Of a DNA stretch of 8,258 nucleotides, positions 6,139-8,258 are shown in pieces. Below the pieces are notes generated by a model. That model made no database searches. It saw only the letters and a program-made list of their open reading frames with translations, and was not told the origin of the DNA. Within the stretch, counting starts at the first letter, position 1; each line of letters begins with the position of its first letter. The position numbers and the translations under genes are program-made. This stretch comes from Gammaproteobacteria bacterium (lineage in GTDB: Bacteria > Pseudomonadota > Gammaproteobacteria > Pseudomonadales > Azotimanducaceae). The stretch covers positions 35,277 to 43,534 of the forward strand of contig NZNP01000054.1 of assembly GCA_002694945.1 (NCBI GenBank). Direction: 5' to 3'.

Positions 6139-6621
6139 GTGACTCTAAAACACATTGTGACCATGGGAGTTGCAGGTTGTGGAAAAACAACCATTGGTGC
6201 CAACCTGGCAAGAAGACTTGAGCTGCCTTTTTTTGATGGTGATGACTATCACCCTAGAGCCAATTTGGAAAAGATGTCCGCGGGTATCGCGTTGACGGAT
6301 GGTGATCGTCTGCCTTGGCTTTTGGCATTATGTCAGGTTATGAAAGAAAATCCGCAAGGTTCTGTGATCAGCTGTTCCGCGTTAAAACGTAGTTACCGAG
6401 AATTACTTAGCCAAGAGCCAGTGAGCTTTGTATTTTTGGATGTGCCGGAATCGGTGATTTTAGAAAGAGTGCGCTCGCGTGAACATTTTTTTCCTGAATC
6501 TTTGGTCCTGGATCAATTTTTAAATTTAGAAGCGCCCAACGAAACTGAAGCAATTCGCGTTGATGGATGTTTGGAAGTTGATCTAATTTGTCGGCAATTG
6601 GTTGAAGTTTTGGTCAGTTAG
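6139..6621 (+). CDS. gntK: gluconokinase (GntK)
   Basis: Phosphorylates D-gluconate with ATP to 6-phosphogluconate, the substrate of Edd, giving a second entry into the pathway. From the GTG at 6139 the protein has 160 residues, typical of the P-loop gluconokinases. It shows the Walker A motif GVAGCGKT (10-17), FDGDDYHP (32-39), NLEKMSAGIALTDGDRLPWL (42-61), ISCSALKRSYRELL (77-90), FVFLDVPE (97-104) and HFFPESLVLDQF (116-127). An ATG at 6091 would add 16 residues but overlap glk by 35 bases and has no family counterpart. GTG at 6139 has AGGAG ten bases upstream, across the glk stop, and places the first beta strand (HIVTMG) just before the P-loop. A later in-frame ATG (6163) would remove that strand. 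Shikimate kinase is excluded by the gluconokinase-specific motifs. It is the last gene of the ED cluster, and I see no clear terminator after it. Confidence 0.93.
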   Translation: MTLKHIVTMGVAGCGKTTIGANLARRLELPFFDGDDYHPRANLEKMSAGIALTDGDRLPWLLALCQVMKENPQGSVISCSALKRSYRELLSQEPVSFVFLDVPESVILERVRSREHFFPESLVLDQFLNLEAPNETEAIRVDGCLEVDLICRQLVEVLVS

Positions 6622-6852
6622 TATAGTTATAGAGTTATTCAAACGGCGGGCGATATGATGAGTTTATTTCTCGTTTTAGCGGGTTCGACTGATCTTGAAG
6701 GGCAAAACTCGTTGTGGCGTTAGACAATGATTTGTTTGTAAATAGTCTTGTTTTGTAGTTTGTTAATGGACCTGTTTATCATCGGTGTTTCCGATTTCGA
6801 TCACCACAATCGTAATTGTTAAAGCCGCTGATTTTAAAAAAATGGTGAGATC
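6622..6852 (+). other. spacer between gntK and the GST-like gene
   Basis: This 231-base spacer shows no RNA gene and no convincing terminator. The best hairpin is ATCGG-TGTTT-CCGAT (6781-6795), only five pairs. Bases 6727-6770 are strongly T- and G-rich with repeated TTTGT words. A 22-codon ORF (6655-6723) lacks a ribosome binding site. A promoter for the GST-like gene probably lies here, but I find no well-spaced pair of boxes. Confidence 0.5.
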
Positions 6853-7989
6853 ATGAGCGATCCTTACATATTGTATGGCTCCTACGCTTCATACTACACA
6901 GCGAAGGTCCGTTCCTATCTGCGTAAGAAAGCGATTCCTTTTGTTGAGCGATTGCCCAGTGACCCGATGTTCCGTAATAAGGTCCGACCATATTCAGGAA
7001 GCCATAGGATTCCCCAGCTGCTCGCACCGGATGGCACTGTTATTCAGGATAGTGTGGAAATCGTCGATTATCTCGAAACGCGATTTCCTCACCTACCGGC
7101 CTTTCCAGACTCTCCGCGACAGAGAGTTTTTGTGCATCTTATGGAACTGCTGGGGAGTGAGGGTCTGGTTAGACTCGCATGGATGCATCGCTGGTTGTTC
7201 GAAGCAAATGACAGTTTTGTAAAGATGGACTTTGGTCGATCCTTTCGGCCTCAGGGAAGTGACGAGGAATTGCGCCGTTACGGTGAACTCATTGCTGACA
7301 GAATGAAAAGTTACGGCCTCCCGGAAGCGACATCAGAGGCTAGACGCGCGTTAGACGAGCAATATTGTCAATTGTTGAGATTGTTTGAAGCTCACCTTGT
7401 TGAGCATCCCTACTTCCTAGGCGGTCAGCCATCTGCGGCGGACTACGCTGTGATGGGTGCAATGCACGCCCATCTTGGGCGTGATCCTGCAGGGCTTAGA
7501 ATCATGCAGGATAACGCGCCAAGGACATTCCGCTGGGTTGAGCACATGCTGGTCCCTGAGGTTCAATCGCCAGAATTTTTTTCGCGCTCGGTTGAATATT
7601 TGCCGGATGATGAAGTACCGTCAACCTCGCTCGCCATCCTTCAATTTGTCGGCTCGACTTTTGGTCAGCCATTTATCCTCGACACACTTGCTTTTAATCA
7701 GGCGATGGAGGTGCTTGACCCGGAATTAGGTTTTGAATTGGCGCCTGCCGATGATCAGCCTTTATTACCGACAGAGATCGTCAAGTATGGAGGTGGTTAT
7801 CAGGAGCACAAGGCTCAACTGCATGCAGTCTGGATTGGACAAAGGGCCCGCGCGTGGTTTCATGCTTTGCCACCCGATATGCAGCTGTTTGTCTCTGATT
7901 GGTTGGGCGATGGTGAGTTGCGGGAACTTGTGCAGATTCCCATGCAATTTGAGTTGCGAAGGGTGAACAATCGGCTAACCATTGCCTGA
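6853..7989 (+). CDS. glutathione S-transferase-like protein with long C-terminal extension
   Basis: A 378-residue protein. Residues 1-78 form a thioredoxin-like GST N-domain: YILYGSYASYYTAKVRSYLR (5-24) is the first strand and helix, RIPQLLAPDG (52-61) carries the expected cis-proline Pro54, and QDSVEIVDYLE (65-75) carries the Asp66-Ser67 pair that usually binds the gamma-glutamyl end of glutathione. Residues about 85-235 form the helical GST C-domain, with YFLGGQPSAADYAVMGAMHAHL (187-208) including the helix-capping Ser194-Asp197 motif. About 140 further residues (roughly 238-378) exceed a normal GST of 200-230 residues; I do not recognise them as a known domain. The first helix has Ser/Tyr candidates (Ser10, Ser13, Tyr14, Tyr15) and no Cys-Pro motif, so thiol-type (omega) catalysis is unlikely. 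GGTGA lies close before the ATG. Substrate is unknown; no signal peptide is seen. Confidence 0.8.
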   Translation: MSDPYILYGSYASYYTAKVRSYLRKKAIPFVERLPSDPMFRNKVRPYSGSHRIPQLLAPDGTVIQDSVEIVDYLETRFPHLPAFPDSPRQRVFVHLMELLGSEGLVRLAWMHRWLFEANDSFVKMDFGRSFRPQGSDEELRRYGELIADRMKSYGLPEATSEARRALDEQYCQLLRLFEAHLVEHPYFLGGQPSAADYAVMGAMHAHLGRDPAGLRIMQDNAPRTFRWVEHMLVPEVQSPEFFSRSVEYLPDDEVPSTSLAILQFVGSTFGQPFILDTLAFNQAMEVLDPELGFELAPADDQPLLPTEIVKYGGGYQEHKAQLHAVWIGQRARAWFHALPPDMQLFVSDWLGDGELRELVQIPMQFELRRVNNRLTIA

Positions 7990-7994
7990 GAATG

Positions 7995-8018
7995 GTCACA
8001 GTTATTTTTTGTGGTGAC
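7995..8018 (+). other. weak stem-loop after the GST-like gene
   Basis: GTCAC (7995-7999) can pair with GTGAC (8014-8018) around a 14-base loop that holds a run of six T. Because the T run is in the loop and not after the stem, it does not have the form of an intrinsic terminator on this strand. Confidence 0.15.
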
Positions 8019-8103
8019 TAAGTCATGCCTTCGCAGCTAGGAATAATCGGTGTGAATACCCCTTATTCTAATCTATTTGATCGCTGATAACGGCGTTTCT
8101 CGG

Positions 8104-8109
8104 TATAAT
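8104..8109 (+). promoter_or_regulatory. consensus -10 box before the last gene
   Basis: A perfect TATAAT lies 39 bases before the ATG at 8149, a natural position for a promoter of the terminal gene. The -35 is poor: TTGATC (8077-8082) is 21 bases away, longer than the usual 16-18. An activator or a chance box are both possible. Confidence 0.45.
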
Positions 8110-8148
8110 TTGTCCTCGAAGGTTACTATACGAGACAACGAAGAAATA

Positions 8149-8258
8149 ATGATGGAACTCGTTTTCAAGGTGTTACTTTCACCAATGGCCTTTGGCGTTG
8201 GTTTTATCTGGCCGTTGACAACGCAGTCTGTGATCGCCTTACATTGGCTGCCTGCTGG
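8149..8258 (+). CDS. probable membrane protein, N-terminal part (cut by window end)
   Basis: From tandem ATGs at 8149 and 8152 the frame stays open for 36 codons to the edge. The start reads MMELVFKVLLSPMAFGVGF and continues with a hydrophobic stretch through IWPLTTQSVIALHWLPAG. Two hydrophobic runs separated by little charge suggest a membrane-spanning N-terminus without a cleavable signal. A perfect TATAAT upstream supports expression. The ribosome binding site is only purine-rich (GAAGAAA, 8139-8145). I cannot assign a family from this fragment. Confidence 0.55.
   Translation, partial: MMELVFKVLLSPMAFGVGFIWPLTTQSVIALHWLPA

Noticed and set aside
6655..6723. 22-codon ORF beginning MMSLFLVLAG in the gntK-GST spacer
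   Set aside because: No ribosome binding site, too short to judge, and no further support.
6842..6856. Four-codon ORF (MVRS) whose stop overlaps the GST-like gene start, similar to the eda case
   Set aside because: Here GGTGA can itself serve the GST start and no separate ribosome binding site precedes the short ORF, so it is most likely chance.

Overview
The window looks like ordinary chromosome from a Gammaproteobacterium, probably aquatic or marine. The reasons are a compact Entner-Doudoroff (ED) gene set whose Edd, Glk and GntK align motif by motif with what I remember of the E. coli enzymes, Shine-Dalgarno-led genes, and roughly balanced base composition. I cannot name a genus. I see no rRNA, tRNA, CRISPR array, insertion sequence, integrase or phage gene.

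Layout. Bases 1-52 hold the probable tail of an upstream gene, whose stop overlaps the start of a Cupin_5 (DUF985) gene (49-579). That gene converges on a minus-strand homocysteine S-methyltransferase-family gene (630-1520), which has a good promoter at 1549-1577. Divergent from it is a DUF169 gene (1641-2423). After a 225-base leader with possible hairpins and a perfect 15-base inverted repeat come edd (2649-4445), eda (4541-5164), glk (5157-6125) and gntK (GTG start at 6139, ending 6621). These four lie on one strand, tightly packed from eda onward. A 231-base spacer with nothing convincing in it separates them from a long glutathione S-transferase-like gene (6853-7989). The window ends in the first 36 codons of a probable membrane protein (from 8149), preceded by a perfect TATAAT box.

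How the genes work together. GntK makes 6-phosphogluconate from gluconate. Edd dehydrates it to KDPG, and Eda cleaves KDPG to pyruvate and glyceraldehyde 3-phosphate. Glk phosphorylates glucose; glucose 6-phosphate then needs Zwf and a lactonase, which are not in this window. No sugar transporter or transcription factor is visible, so uptake and control must be encoded elsewhere. The cupin, methyltransferase, DUF169 and GST genes have no evident tie to sugar catabolism.

I found no new multi-gene system. The points most worth a second look are the inverted repeat before edd, a tiny ORF whose stop overlaps the eda start, the long C-terminal extension of the GST-like protein, and the four-cysteine DUF169 protein.
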